A DNA stretch of 64,000 bases from Defluviicoccus sp. bin129 (GCA_002239065.1 MPNO01000010.1:1-64000), one strand, 5' to 3'; positions 9,146-20,362 are shown, counted from the stretch's first letter. The notes: a model not told the origin generated them from the letters alone. A program made the numbers and translations.

Positions 9146-9397
9146 CGCGCGGGTGGTCCCGACCGGGCGGCGACCTTAGCGGGAAGACGGGCGGGACGCA
9201 ATTTGGCCATGAGAGGCCGGCAGAAGGGCACGATGCCGGCGGGTGCGCCGCGGCCCGGCGGCGTTCCGGGCCGACCTGCGGTCCCATTTCGGGCTCAGCG
9301 TGGCCGAGCGCGGCAACGGCGCCGCCCGATCCCCCGTTGATCGCGGCCGCGGTTGCGCTATCATCCGGCGCGTTTCGCCAGGGGGGTGCGACCGCCC

Positions 9398-9574
9398 ATG
9401 AAGCAGCCGATCGAGCCGCCGGAGATCGTCGAGGTGGAGACCGGGGACGTCGCCTGCGACGGCGACGGCGGCGCGCTGGGCCACCCGAAGGTGTTCCTCA
9501 GCCTCGCCAATGAGGGGCGGGTCGAATGCCCCTATTGCGACAGGATGTTCGTGCTCAAGTCCCGGGAGGGCTGA
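9398..9574 (+). CDS. small zinc-finger (CHCC type) protein, NDUFS6-like
   Basis: A 58-residue protein with one zf-CHCC domain. Ligands are Cys in VACDG, His in ALGHP and the CPYC pair near the C-terminus (ECPYCDRMFVL). The fold is shared with the mitochondrial complex I accessory subunit NDUFS6, and alphaproteobacteria usually carry a stand-alone version like this. ATG 9398 was preferred because the family begins close to it and GGGGGGTG lies upstream. It is convergent with trxA, whose coding region starts 10 bp beyond its stop. A role in complex I assembly or stability is known for the eukaryotic relative and only inferred here. Confidence 0.85.
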   Translation: MKQPIEPPEIVEVETGDVACDGDGGALGHPKVFLSLANEGRVECPYCDRMFVLKSREG

Positions 9575-9583
9575 TCCGGCGCC

Positions 9584-9904
9584 TCACAGCGCGGAACGGA
9601 TCCATTCGACGATCTTGGACTTGGGCAGCGCGCCGACCTTGGTCGCGGCGAGCTCGCCGCCCTTGAAGATCATCAGCGTCGGGATGCCGCGCACGCCGAA
9701 CTTGGACGGCGTCATCGGGTTGTCGTCGATATTGATCTTGGCGACGGTGAGCTCGTCGCCCATCTCGTCGGAGATCTCCTCGAGAGAGGGGCCGATCTGC
9801 TTGCACGGGCCGCACCATTCGGCCCAGAAATCGACCACCACCGGGCTCTCGGCCTGGAGGACGTCGGCGTCGAAGGAGTCGTCCGAAACCGCCTTGCTTG
9901 CCAT
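9584..9904 (-). CDS. trxA: thioredoxin
   Basis: A 106-residue thioredoxin of normal length. The active site is WAEWCGPCK and the cis-proline lies in [14 protein letters not shown]. The cytoplasmic dithiol donates electrons to ribonucleotide reductase, methionine sulfoxide reductase and peroxidases after reduction by thioredoxin reductase. GGAAGGA precedes the ATG. It lies 63 bp downstream of addA on the same strand, a common alphaproteobacterial order. Confidence 0.97.
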   Translation of the reverse strand: MASKAVSDDSFDADVLQAESPVVVDFWAEWCGPCKQIGPSLEEISDEMGDELTVAKINIDDNPMTPSKFGVRGIPTLMIFKGGELAATKVGALPKSKIVEWIRSAL

Positions 9905-9967
9905 CTACCGTTCCTTCCGTCCCCGGTTACGCCGATCTCTCTTAACTAGGCGGCGGCGCTGCGGCCG

Positions 9968-12900
9968 TCAAGGCGGCACGGCGTCGATCAGCGCGTCCGG
10001 CACCGCCATCGCCGCCGGGCGGGCGGTCCAGATCAGGGTGCAGGCGATCCGCCGATCGGGGTAGATCCCGGCCAGCAGCGCCCGGTAGGCCGCGATCTGG
10101 CGCAGATAGGGGCGCGGGATGCCCTCCGGCGCGGCGGGCGGGTCTCGGTCGGTCTTGAACTCGACCAGCCGAACCGTCTCGTCCTCCACCGCGAGACGGT
10201 CGATATAGCCCGAATAGGCCCGCCCGCCGACGCGGCCGACGACGGGAACCTCGGCCCTCGATCCGGGCGCGAAGAATGCGGCGATGTCGGGCCGGGCGAG
10301 CAGGGCGGCGATCTCGCCGGCGATCCCGCGCCGCTCGGCCGGCGCGAGCGCGAGCGCCGGGCGGGCGAGATAGGCCTCGATGGCGGGGCCGAGTTCGCCC
10401 GGCGGCGGGGCGGAGATGCGCCTCAGGATGTCGTGCACGATGCGCCCGCGCCGCACGGCTCCGTCCCCGCCGGGCGAGCGCGCGGGCGTTGCGTCCTGGT
10501 CCAGCCGGGAGGGGGCGAGCGCGGGCCCGTCGGCCGGCTCCGCCGGTGCCGCGCGCAGCGCCCAGCCGGGCAGGGAACCGGCTTCCGCCGCCGCGGGCCG
10601 GGTCTCCGCGATCCGGTCGGGGGGGGCGGTCTGCGGCGTCTCCAGAACCAGCCCCGGCCCGGCCACGACGATCCCCTCTTCCGGCGCCTCCAGTGCGATC
10701 TCGCGCGCCTCGGCGATCGGCCCGAGCGCGCGCTCGACCATCGCGTACCAGCAATCGTCGGGCACCGCGTCGCGCTGCGTGTAGCCCGCGACATAGAGCC
10801 GGTCCTCGGCCCGCGTCATCGCCACGTAGAGCAGCCGGCGATACTCCTCCTCGCCGCGCTCCCGTTCGGCCGCCGCGAGGGATTCGGAGACCGGGTCGCG
10901 GGCTTCGCGGCGGCGCTTCCACACCAGGATCGGCGGCGCGGTGTCGGACCACAGCACCGGGTCGCGCTCGGTCGGCGCCTGCATCCGGTCGGCGAGGACG
11001 ACAACCGGTGCCTGCAGCCCCTTGGCGCCGTGCACGGTCAGCACCCGGACCTCGTCCCGCTCGGCCTGTTCCAGGTCCCGCTTGACCTCGGCGCGGGCGC
11101 CGCGGAACCACGCCACGAAGCCCTGCAGCGACGGGGAGTGCTCGCGCTCGTAGTCGAGGGCAAGGCCGAGAAACTCGTCGATCGGGTCCTCCGCGTCCGG
11201 GCCGAGCCGGGCGACGATCCGCTCGCGCCCGCCCATCGGCCCGAGGATGCGGCTGAAGAATTCGAAGGGCGGCACGAAATCGGCCATCGCCAGCACCGCG
11301 CGAAGCACCTCCCAAGCGGGCTCGAAGCGCGGCTCGCCGGCGCGCCGGGCGAGCGCGGCGTGCAGCGGGACGCCGTCCCGCCCGTGCGCCAGATCGAACA
11401 GCGCCTCCTCGTCGAGCCCGATCAGCGGTCCCTTGAGCACCGCGGCGAGGGTGAGGTCGTCATCGACCATCAGCGCCGCCTCGGCGAGCGCCAGCAGGTC
11501 CATCGCCGCGAGCTGGGTCGACAGCACCAGCCGGTCGATCCCGGCGACACCGACGGCGCGCTGCTTGAGCGCCCGCACCAGGTGGTCGACGAAGGCGCCG
11601 CGGTGACGCACCAGCACCATGATATCGCCGGCGCGCATCGCCCGGCCGCGGCTTCCCAGGCGCTCGCCGTCCTTGAGCCAGCGCGCGATCGTCGCGGCGA
11701 GCGCCTCGGCGAGGCGGTAGGCGGAGCTCTGCTGGACGAAGGGCCGGATGGCGGGCTGCCAGGGGTCGTCGTCCACCGGGTCGCTGGGCCGGGCCGGCGG
11801 CAAGAGCACGACCGACCCGGCCTGCCCGGCGCGGCCGGCGGCGTGGGAAACCGGCCGCTCGCCCAGCCCGCGCCTGGAATCGGGGTCGGCGAACACGGCG
11901 TCGACCGCGCGCAGCACGACCTCGGTCGAGCGGAAGGAACGTCCGAGCGCGACGCCTTCCCAGCCCGCGCCCGAATCCCCGGCGCGGCGGCGGAAGTCCT
12001 CCCGCATGGCGGCGAAGGCGCCCGCCTCGACACCCTGAAAGCTGTAGATCGACTGTTTCGGATCGCCCACCGCGAATACCGTCCGCGGCGCTTCATGCGC
12101 GCTCTCGCCGGCGAAGAAATCCGCCGCGAGCGCCCGCACCACCGCCCATTGCCGGGGGTTGGTGTCCTGCGCCTCGTCGATCAGCACGTGGTCGATGCCG
12201 CCGTCGAGCTTGTAGAGCACCCAGAGCGCCGCCCGGTCCTCGACCAGCTCCTGCACCCCGGCGATCAGGTCGTCGTAGTCGAGCCGCCCGCGGCGCGTCT
12301 TGTCCGCCCGGTAGGCCGCCAGCAGGGTCGCGCCGATCCGGGCGAGCGCCGCGCTCTCGATGGCGGTCGCGGCGGCGAGCAGGCGCTGCCGGACCGCCAG
12401 GACCCGCCCGGCCTCGGCCCGCCAGGCATCGGCCGCCTCCGGCGCCGCCTGCGCGACGTCCCTGGTCGGCAGGTTCTTGCGGATGCTGCCGGCCTGGGTC
12501 AGGAAGGCAGTGGCGTAGTCGGCGAAGGCCTGCTGCGTCGCCGCCGGGTCCTCGAGCCAAGCCGCGATCGCCGCGCCGGCCTTCCGGTCGGTCGTCCGCC
12601 CGGTCAGCAGCACCGTCGCAGCGCCTTCCAGGGCATCGCGGTCGAACGCCTCCTCGGCGCAGGCGGCGGCGAGGATCGTCTCCTCGGTCTCCGCCGGATC
12701 GAGGCCGAAAAAGCGCTGCGTCGCCGCCTCGATTCCGGGCAGCGCCCGGGCGGCCAGCGCCTCGATCCTGCCGCGCTCGCGCGACAGCGCCGCCATCAGC
12801 TCGTCGAACCGGCTTTCGCCGCCGCGCCCGGCGACGATCGCGAAAGCGCGGGCGAGCGGGGAATCCGGGGCGCGCGAGGCGTCGGCGATCGCGGCGTCGC

Positions 12901-13366
12901 GGGCGCGGCGCAGGGTCTCGCCCTGGGTGCGCTCGTCCATCACCCGGAAATGCGGATCGACCCGGGCTTCCAGCGGGAAACGGCCGAGCACGGACTGGCA
13001 GAAGGCGTGGATGGTCTGGATCTTCATCCCGCCCGGAGCGTCCAGCACTTCGAGGAACAGCGCCCGCGCCCGGGCCATGATCGCGGCGTCGGGCGGGCCT
13101 TCGAGAAGATCGCCGAGCACGTCTTCGAGCGCCCCGTCGGACAGGGTCGACCAGTCGCCCAGCGCGGCGAAGACGCGGTTGGCCATCTCGGCCGCCGCCG
13201 CGCGGGTGAAGGTCAGCGCCAGGATGCGCTCCGGCGGGGTGCCGGCGAGCAGCAGCCGCAGCACCCGGTCGGCCAGCACCTTGGTCTTGCCGGTCCCGGC
13301 CGAGGCGTCGACCCAGGCCGAGACCGCCGGGCGCGAGGCTACGGCCTGGCTGTCGGGGCCGCTCAC
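9968..13366 (-). CDS. addA: double-strand break repair helicase-nuclease AddA
   Basis: A UvrD-type helicase with a C-terminal RecB-like nuclease, about 1132 residues. Walker A is DASAGTGKTKV at residues 20-30; LALTFTRAAAAEM and LIDEAQDTNPRQW are motifs Ia and II. Later helicase motifs include LTVHGAKGLQAPVV and LLYVAMTRAEDRLYV. The nuclease shows VHDILRRI and VEFKTDRDPP followed by LRQIAAYR. With AddB it resects double-strand ends for RecA loading and takes the place of RecBCD. The start is GTG 13366 (VSGPDSQAVAS), overlapping the addB stop as GTGA. Confidence 0.95.
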   Translation of the reverse strand: MSGPDSQAVASRPAVSAWVDASAGTGKTKVLADRVLRLLLAGTPPERILALTFTRAAAAEMANRVFAALGDWSTLSDGALEDVLGDLLEGPPDAAIMARARALFLEVLDAPGGMKIQTIHAFCQSVLGRFPLEARVDPHFRVMDERTQGETLRRARDAAIADASRAPDSPLARAFAIVAGRGGESRFDELMAALSRERGRIEALAARALPGIEAATQRFFGLDPAETEETILAAACAEEAFDRDALEGAATVLLTGRTTDRKAGAAIAAWLEDPAATQQAFADYATAFLTQAGSIRKNLPTRDVAQAAPEAADAWRAEAGRVLAVRQRLLAAATAIESAALARIGATLLAAYRADKTRRGRLDYDDLIAGVQELVEDRAALWVLYKLDGGIDHVLIDEAQDTNPRQWAVVRALAADFFAGESAHEAPRTVFAVGDPKQSIYSFQGVEAGAFAAMREDFRRRAGDSGAGWEGVALGRSFRSTEVVLRAVDAVFADPDSRRGLGERPVSHAAGRAGQAGSVVLLPPARPSDPVDDDPWQPAIRPFVQQSSAYRLAEALAATIARWLKDGERLGSRGRAMRAGDIMVLVRHRGAFVDHLVRALKQRAVGVAGIDRLVLSTQLAAMDLLALAEAALMVDDDLTLAAVLKGPLIGLDEEALFDLAHGRDGVPLHAALARRAGEPRFEPAWEVLRAVLAMADFVPPFEFFSRILGPMGGRERIVARLGPDAEDPIDEFLGLALDYEREHSPSLQGFVAWFRGARAEVKRDLEQAERDEVRVLTVHGAKGLQAPVVVLADRMQAPTERDPVLWSDTAPPILVWKRRREARDPVSESLAAAERERGEEEYRRLLYVAMTRAEDRLYVAGYTQRDAVPDDCWYAMVERALGPIAEAREIALEAPEEGIVVAGPGLVLETPQTAPPDRIAETRPAAAEAGSLPGWALRAAPAEPADGPALAPSRLDQDATPARSPGGDGAVRRGRIVHDILRRISAPPPGELGPAIEAYLARPALALAPAERRGIAGEIAALLARPDIAAFFAPGSRAEVPVVGRVGGRAYSGYIDRLAVEDETVRLVEFKTDRDPPAAPEGIPRPYLRQIAAYRALLAGIYPDRRIACTLIWTARPAAMAVPDALIDAVPP

Positions 13367-16350
13367 CGCCGCCGCTCCGCCGTTCGTCCGGGCGCGTACT
13401 CGGCGAGGCGCTCCAAATGGTGGTAGTCGTTGAAGGCCGGCGCGCGATCGGCATGCGGCTGCGGGACATAGGGGGTCGCGGGGTCGTCGAAATGGCCGAT
13501 CAGCCGTTCCAGGCCTTCGCGAGCGGCGTCGGCGTCGGCCTGGACCGGCCACTCCTCGCCCGGCGGGTCGCCGCCCGACAGCTTCCAGTAGGCGAGGCCG
13601 GGCCGGGGCACGGCGGGGATTTCCGCGAAGCCGCCGCCGGCCAGGATCGCGGCTTCGAGCGGGAGCTGCGGCGCGATGCCGGCGCCGACCTCCTTTCGGG
13701 AGGGCACGGCGCCGGTCTTGTAGTCCACGATCGCGGCGCTCCCGTCGGCCATCACGTCGATGCGGTCGGCCCGCGCGGTGAGGGTGAAGGGGCCGGCGGG
13801 AGCGGCGAACGCGAGCCGGCCTTCGAGCTCGGTCAGGATGGCCGCGACACCCGGCCTGTGGCGGCGCTCGCGGTCGACGATCCAGCGCGCGATGCGCTCG
13901 AAGCGGGGTCGCCAGAAGGCGCGCACCCCGGGTCGCTCCGCCATCGCGCCGAGCCTGGCGTCGCCGATCGCGAGCAGCCGCTCGAACGCGTCGTCGGGCA
14001 GGGCGCCGGGGAAGGCGCGGAGAAAGGCATCCAGCGCCTCGTGGACGAAGCGGCCGCGCTCGGCCGCGCCGGGGTCGGCATCGATCGCCTCCAGCGCCTT
14101 GAGGTCCAGCACGTGCCGGGCATAGATCGCGTAGGGGTCGCGGATCAGGGTCTCGACCTGGGTCACCGAGAGCCGGCGCGGGCGCGCCTCGACGGGTGGC
14201 ACCGGCGCCGGCGCGCGGATCTGTTCGCCCTCTGCCGGCCGGTCGAGCATGGCCTGCCATGCGGTCCAGCGCGCCGCGCGCCGGACGAGCGCGCCCGAAT
14301 CCGGGCCCAGCGCGTTGTCGAGCCGCATCAGCCAGCGCGACGGAACGGTCGGGGTGCCCGCCTCGCGCACCGCGCGGGTCAGGAACACCTCGGGCGCGGC
14401 GAAGAGCTGGCTGAAATCGTGCGCGGCGAGGCCGATCCGGCGCTCTTGAGCCGGCAGTCCGAAGGCGGCCCGCATGGGCCGGCTCATCCACGGGTCGGCC
14501 GGCGGCTGGACCGGCCAGGTTCCCTCGTTGAGACCGCCGAGGACGATCCGGTCGGCGCCCTGGAGCCTGGCCTCGAGCACGCCCCAGACCTGCAGCCGCG
14601 GATGGCGGCCGTAGCGCGGCCTGACCGCCCGGCCGCGCATCAGCGTGTCCAGGAGGTCGGGCCAGCTCCGCGCCTCGACCGGGCCGAGCCCGCGCGCGGC
14701 GCCGCCGAGCTCCGCCATGAAATCGGCCGCCGCCGCGCCGTCGTCGCCCGACCACAGCCGTGCCGCGCCGGGCTCGCCGACGCTCGCCGCCAGGCGCTCG
14801 GCAGAATCGATCTGGGCGGCGGCCACCCCCGCGACCCCCGGCGGCCCCCCGCCCGCCCCGCCGAGGCGCTCGGCGGAGCCGTCCGGGGGGCGGCCGAGCT
14901 CGGCGGGCCCGGCCCGCCCGCCGCGGGCGAGCAGCGCATCCAGCGGCGCCACCGCGCCGGCGACCGAATCGAGCCATCTTACGAGGGCGCGGTCGTCGCC
15001 AAGCGCCCGCCTCAGCCCGTCGGCGCCGGGGGCGGGGCGCGGGCCCCTGAGCGCCGCGCGTTCGAGTGCGCGAACCCGGGCGCGGAACGCGCCGGGCTCC
15101 ATGCCGCAGGCGGCGAGCGGGTGCTTGAGGAGCGACAGCAGCGGCACCGGCGCCCAGCCCTCGGCGAGCGCCCGGGCGAGCAGGCGGAGAAACGCGCCCG
15201 CAGGCGTGAGGGCGAGCGGCGTGCCGCCGGAATCGTCGATCTCCACCCCCCAGCGCAGGAGCTCCGCGGCGACCCGGCGCGCGAGCCCGCGGTCCGGGGT
15301 GACCAGCGCCGCCGTCTTGCCCGGCGTCTCCAGCGTCTCGCGCAGGAGCAGCGCGATCGTCGTCGCCTCTTCCCGCGCGCCGGCGCAGTCGATGCAGCAG
15401 ACGCCGTCGAGCGCAGCGTCGAGCGCGGATCGCCGGAGCGGCGGCGCCGCCGTCCCGGCCGGGCGCATGGCGGCGGCAAGCAGCCGGCTGCGCGGCGTCC
15501 CGGCGGGCTCGCATCCGGGCCAGAGCGCGACGTCGGAAGGCCGCGCCTCGAGCGCATCGAGCACGAGGTTGAGGCCGTATTGCGGGTGGCCGGCGTCGAG
15601 CGCGGCGCGGATCGCCGGATCGAGCATCCGGTCGAGCCCCGGGAACACCACCGCGCCGTTGGCGAGCCCCGCGACCGCCGCCATCAGGGCGCGGGTCGCG
15701 GGCACGCTGCCGGTGGAGCCGGCGAGGATCACGCGCCCGGCCGGGGGGCTCCGCCGCCAGGCCTCGATGCGCGCTTCGATCAGCCGGTTGCGCCGCCCGG
15801 CCGGGCCGATCGCGCCCTCCTCGGCGAGCACCGCCGGCCAGGACTCGGTGACGATGCGAAGGAAGTCGACCGTGACCTGCCAGTGCGCGGCCAGCGTGTC
15901 GGGCACCAGCGCGGCGAGCCGTTCGAAACCGAGCCCTTCGGTCTCGACCTGGTCGAGCAGCCGCGCGAGCTCGGCGGCGAGCCCCGCGATGCGCGCCGAA
16001 TCCTCGCTGTCGCCGTCGCGCGCGCGGATCAGCTCGGCGAGCAGGAGCTGGCGGCGCAGCGGCGAGATCGCCGGCGGCAGGTCGAGCGAGGCGGCCGCGG
16101 GCAGGTCTTCGGGCTCGAATTCCTCGTCGAGACCGATATCGCCGATCGGCACGATCGACGGCAGCAGCAGCGCGCCGCCGGGGCTCGCCCGCAGCATCGC
16201 ATCGGCGAGCGCCCGGCAGGCCCGCCGGTTGGGCAGCAACACCGTTGCGTCCGCGCCGTCTTCCAGCAGCCCGCGGGCGAGCGCGTCGAGAAAGGGAACC
16301 CCGGCGGGGATGGTGAACAGCCGGGACGGCGCGGGCCCGGCGCCGATCAT
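13363..16350 (-). CDS. addB: double-strand break repair nuclease subunit AddB
   Basis: About 995 residues, starting MIGAGPAPSRLFTIPAGVPF at ATG 16350. The N-terminal half is the inactivated helicase-like part (TVLLPNRRACRALADAM; ILAGSTGSVPATRALM). The C-terminal nuclease has GRFVHEALDAFLRAFP and AAIVDYKTGAVPSRKEV, the catalytic Asp-(Asp/Glu)-Lys region. It forms the AddAB complex. GTGA overlap couples it to addA, and it lies 10 bp after the nucleotidyltransferase gene. A stretch near 14750-14950 is unusually rich in Gly, Ala and Pro, which may be a flexible insertion. Confidence 0.93.
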   Translation of the reverse strand: MIGAGPAPSRLFTIPAGVPFLDALARGLLEDGADATVLLPNRRACRALADAMLRASPGGALLLPSIVPIGDIGLDEEFEPEDLPAAASLDLPPAISPLRRQLLLAELIRARDGDSEDSARIAGLAAELARLLDQVETEGLGFERLAALVPDTLAAHWQVTVDFLRIVTESWPAVLAEEGAIGPAGRRNRLIEARIEAWRRSPPAGRVILAGSTGSVPATRALMAAVAGLANGAVVFPGLDRMLDPAIRAALDAGHPQYGLNLVLDALEARPSDVALWPGCEPAGTPRSRLLAAAMRPAGTAAPPLRRSALDAALDGVCCIDCAGAREEATTIALLLRETLETPGKTAALVTPDRGLARRVAAELLRWGVEIDDSGGTPLALTPAGAFLRLLARALAEGWAPVPLLSLLKHPLAACGMEPGAFRARVRALERAALRGPRPAPGADGLRRALGDDRALVRWLDSVAGAVAPLDALLARGGRAGPAELGRPPDGSAERLGGAGGGPPGVAGVAAAQIDSAERLAASVGEPGAARLWSGDDGAAAADFMAELGGAARGLGPVEARSWPDLLDTLMRGRAVRPRYGRHPRLQVWGVLEARLQGADRIVLGGLNEGTWPVQPPADPWMSRPMRAAFGLPAQERRIGLAAHDFSQLFAAPEVFLTRAVREAGTPTVPSRWLMRLDNALGPDSGALVRRAARWTAWQAMLDRPAEGEQIRAPAPVPPVEARPRRLSVTQVETLIRDPYAIYARHVLDLKALEAIDADPGAAERGRFVHEALDAFLRAFPGALPDDAFERLLAIGDARLGAMAERPGVRAFWRPRFERIARWIVDRERRHRPGVAAILTELEGRLAFAAPAGPFTLTARADRIDVMADGSAAIVDYKTGAVPSRKEVGAGIAPQLPLEAAILAGGGFAEIPAVPRPGLAYWKLSGGDPPGEEWPVQADADAAREGLERLIGHFDDPATPYVPQPHADRAPAFNDYHHLERLAEYAPGRTAERRR

Positions 16351-16360
16351 CCCTCGCCCG

Positions 16361-17095
16361 TCATCCGACGTGGAAGTCGCGCGCGCCGGGACGGCCGAGC
16401 AGCCGGTCCTCGGCGGTCTCGAGCGCCGCCGGCGTGCCGATATGGAACCACTCGCCGTCATGCACCACGCCGAACAGCCGGCCCGCGCCCTCGGCCCGGT
16501 CGAAGAGCAGGTTGAGCGAGAACCGGCGCTCGGGCGCTGCGTCGAACAGCCGTGGGTGGAGCAGCTGCACGCCGGTGAAGACATAGGGCGAGACGTCCCG
16601 GGCGGCGCGCCGGTGGAGCGCCCCGTCGGCATCCATGAAATAGTCGCCGCGCCCGTCATAGCCGTGGGCGCCGACGCAGCGATGCATCAGCAGCAGCGCA
16701 TCCATCGCCGCGTCGTCCCAGCTGCGGACGAGGCGTTCGAGCGCCGGTGTCGGGCCGTCGAGCCATGCGATGTCGGCGTTGACCGCGAAGAACGGCGCAT
16801 CGCCGAGCCGGTCCAGCGCGTTCGCCACCCCGCCGCCGGTGTCGAGCAGTACCTCTTCGTGGCGGACCGTGGTGTTCGGGCTCGGCCGCGCCGCGAGGTG
16901 GGACTCGATCCGGTCGCCGAGATGGTGGCGGTTCACCACCACCTCGTCGACCCCGAAGGCCTCCAGCCGGTCGAGCGCGCGGTCGAGCATGGTCCGCCCG
17001 CCGACCTCGATCAAAGGCTTGGGCACGGTCTCGGTCAGCGGCCGCATGCGCGTGCCGAGCCCGGCCGCCAGCACCATCGCGCGGCGCGGCCTCAC
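16361..17095 (-). CDS. murU: nucleotidyltransferase, N-acetylmuramate-1-phosphate uridylyltransferase-like
   Basis: A 244-residue sugar-phosphate nucleotidyltransferase. The signature MVLAAGLGTRMRPLTETVPK with PKPLIEVGG binds the nucleotide. The homologue MurU makes UDP-MurNAc from MurNAc-1-phosphate in the fosfomycin-bypass branch of cell-wall recycling. The upstream kinase gene (AmgK-like), joined by a GTGA overlap, supplies that substrate, which supports the call. The start is GTG 17095 (VRPRRAMVLAAG), placed by this overlap and the family N-terminus. Gene symbol by homology and context. Confidence 0.82.
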   Translation of the reverse strand: MRPRRAMVLAAGLGTRMRPLTETVPKPLIEVGGRTMLDRALDRLEAFGVDEVVVNRHHLGDRIESHLAARPSPNTTVRHEEVLLDTGGGVANALDRLGDAPFFAVNADIAWLDGPTPALERLVRSWDDAAMDALLLMHRCVGAHGYDGRGDYFMDADGALHRRAARDVSPYVFTGVQLLHPRLFDAAPERRFSLNLLFDRAEGAGRLFGVVHDGEWFHIGTPAALETAEDRLLGRPGARDFHVG

Positions 17096-18108
17096 GCCGC
17101 CGCCTCCGGGCCCGGCACGGCGCGCGCCCGGGCCGGGACGGCGTCGTCGAGCCAGTCCCGCATCGCGCCGAGCGCCGGGTGGGCGACGGCAGCCTCCAGC
17201 AGGCGCCAGACCCGCGCGATATGGCCGAGATAGCCGTCCTTGCCGTCGCGCCGCGACAGCCGGGTGAAGATGCCGATCACCTTGCAATGGCGCTGCGCGC
17301 CGAGGATGGCGCAGGAGCGCTCGAACGCGTCGGCGTCGAGCCCCGGAAAGGCGGCGAGGTAGCGGTCCCTGAGGCTACGGGCGAGCGCCGGCGGCACGTC
17401 GCGCCTGGCATCCTCCACCAGGGACACGAAGTCGTAGCTCGCCGGTCCGGCCACGGCGTCCTGGAAATCGACCAGCCCGCAGGCCGCCACCCCGTCCCGG
17501 CCGCCGAGGCGCATCAGGTTGTCGACGTGGAAGTCGCGCAGCACCAGCGTCTCGGGCACCTGGCGGGCCCGCGCGAAGGCGGCGCGCCAGCGTTCGCCAT
17601 AGGCGGTCCGCCGGGCCGGGCCGACGGTCACGCCGACCGTCGGCAGGTACCAGTCGAGCAAATGGTGCGCCTCGGCGAGCAGCAGGTCGTCGGAATAGCG
17701 GGCGAGGCCGGGCGGGATCGCCGCGGCCGGATCGAGCCGGTGCAGCGCGACCAGCGTGTCGATTGCGAGCTCGTAGAGCGCCGCCTCGTCCGCGCCGCCC
17801 TCCAGCAGCCGGGTGAAGGTGTGGTCGCCGAGATCCTCCATCAGCAACAGCCCGGCCGCCTCGTCCGCCGCCGCGATGTCCGGCGCGGCGAAGCCGAGGA
17901 CGCGCAGATGGCGGGCGATCGCGGCGTAAGGCGCGATGGGCTCGCGCTCGGGCGGGGCATCCATCAGCACCGCCGTCTCCGCGCCGCGCCTGACCCGGAG
18001 GTAGCGGCGGAACGAGGCATCGGCGGCGAGCGGCGCGACCGCGGCGCCGCCCCAGCCCGCGCCGGCGAGGAAGCGCGCGATCTCGCGCTCACGCCCGGAA
18101 CCGGTCAA
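17092..18108 (-). CDS. amgK: phosphotransferase, N-acetylmuramate/N-acetylglucosamine anomeric kinase (AmgK)-like
   Basis: A 338-residue member of the aminoglycoside phosphotransferase/choline kinase fold. The catalytic loop is VLRDFHVDNLMRLG and the metal-binding aspartate lies in GLVDFQDAVAGPASYDF. LLLMEDLGDHTF is the hinge block. AmgK phosphorylates MurNAc and GlcNAc at C1 and works directly before MurU. The start is TTG 18108 (LTGSGREREIARFL) after GGAGGG, inside the last 20 bp of tsaE, giving tight coupling tsaE-amgK-murU-addB-addA. Confidence 0.85.
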   Translation of the reverse strand: MTGSGREREIARFLAGAGWGGAAVAPLAADASFRRYLRVRRGAETAVLMDAPPEREPIAPYAAIARHLRVLGFAAPDIAAADEAAGLLLMEDLGDHTFTRLLEGGADEAALYELAIDTLVALHRLDPAAAIPPGLARYSDDLLLAEAHHLLDWYLPTVGVTVGPARRTAYGERWRAAFARARQVPETLVLRDFHVDNLMRLGGRDGVAACGLVDFQDAVAGPASYDFVSLVEDARRDVPPALARSLRDRYLAAFPGLDADAFERSCAILGAQRHCKVIGIFTRLSRRDGKDGYLGHIARVWRLLEAAVAHPALGAMRDWLDDAVPARARAVPGPEAAA

Positions 18109-18598
18109 GCGTCCCTCCGAAGCGCGCGCGCCAGACCGCGCCGCCGGCGATCTCGGCGTCCCGCGCGTCCGCGCTTGCGCCCTGGAGCAGGGTGACGAGA
18201 AGCGCGCCTTGCGGCAGCAGCGGACCCAGCCGGTCCGGCCATTCGACCAGCGCGATGCCGTCGGCGAAGGCATCCTCGATGCCGAGCTCCAGCGCGTCCT
18301 CGGGCCGCTCGATCCGGTAGAGGTCGAAATGGTGGATGACGGTATCGCCGATATCGTAGGGCTGGACCAGGGTGAAGGTCGGGCTCGGCACCTCGACCGG
18401 CCCGCCGCCGGCCGCCGCCGCGCGGGCGTTGACGAAGGCGCGCGCAAACGTCGTCTTGCCGGCGCCGAGCGCCCCGGCGAGGCCGATCGCGTCGCCCCGC
18501 CGCGCAACCCCGGCGACGGCGCCGGCGAACGCGCGTGTCGCGTCGAGGTCGGGAAGGGCGAGGCGCGCCAGCGCAGCGGGCGGAGGAGGCGCCGACAT
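18089..18598 (-). CDS. tsaE: tRNA threonylcarbamoyladenosine biosynthesis ATPase TsaE
   Basis: A 169-residue P-loop ATPase. Walker A is GALGAGKTTFARAF, followed by the family blocks EVPSPTFTLVQPY and HHFDLYRI, then VEWPDRLG. TsaE works with TsaB and TsaD to build t6A37 on ANN-decoding tRNAs. Met at 18598 (MSAPPPPAALARL) is preferred over the more upstream Met because the family starts near there. It lies 40 bp downstream of ahcY and heads the cell-wall recycling and AddAB string. Confidence 0.93.
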   Translation of the reverse strand: MSAPPPPAALARLALPDLDATRAFAGAVAGVARRGDAIGLAGALGAGKTTFARAFVNARAAAAGGGPVEVPSPTFTLVQPYDIGDTVIHHFDLYRIERPEDALELGIEDAFADGIALVEWPDRLGPLLPQGALLVTLLQGASADARDAEIAGGAVWRARFGGTLDRFRA

Positions 18599-18638
18599 GG
18601 GGGCGGTTCTAGCCGCCGCCGACGCGCCCGGCAAGCCG

Positions 18639-19934
<1,296 letters not shown>

Positions 19935-20110
19935 GGGCGTTTTCCGGGGCTGTGGGTGGATGCCGGAACGGCGATCGCCGCCATATAGCAAGCCGCGGCG
20001 GCAGCGGGCAACCGGGGGCGGGCCGGTTCGGCCAGCCGTTCGGAGGTCCACTCGTCGTGGAGCCGGGTCTCGACGGGATCCACAGAGCGGCGCAAGCGCC
20101 GCCCGTCACG

Positions 20111-20362
20111 TCAGTCCAGGCGATCTTCGGGCCCGGGCGGCTGGCCGCCGTCCCTGAACAGGATGCGGCGCGCGCGCTCGAAATCCGCGTCGGCCCGGCG
20201 GTCGGCGAAGAACTCTGCCGTCCGCATCGCCGAGAGCTTTTCGGCGACCGCCGTGGTCACGAACTGGTTGATGCTGGTTCCGTCCCTCCTGCTCGCCTCG
20301 GCGACCGCAGCCTTCAACGAGGCGGGCAGGCGGAGCGGGTAGGTGGCGAGCTGCTTCTTCAT
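20111..20362 (-). CDS. ribbon-helix-helix (HicB/Arc-type) antitoxin
   Basis: An 83-residue protein. The N-terminal half, TYPLRLPASLKAAVAEASRR followed by GTSINQFVTTAVAEKL, is the short beta strand and two helices of the HicB C-terminal or Arc repressor fold that binds operators as a dimer. The acidic, charged C-terminal tail (RRADADFERARRILF) is the likely toxin-wrapping segment. Its ATG overlaps the toxin stop (ATGA). In this pair the toxin is first and the antitoxin second, the reverse of most TA operons. Confidence 0.8.
   Translation of the reverse strand: MKKQLATYPLRLPASLKAAVAEASRRDGTSINQFVTTAVAEKLSAMRTAEFFADRRADADFERARRILFRDGGQPPGPEDRLD

Noticed and set aside
19935-20110. SAH or SAM riboswitch before ahcY
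   Set aside because: No conserved pairing or core motif could be recognised in the leader.
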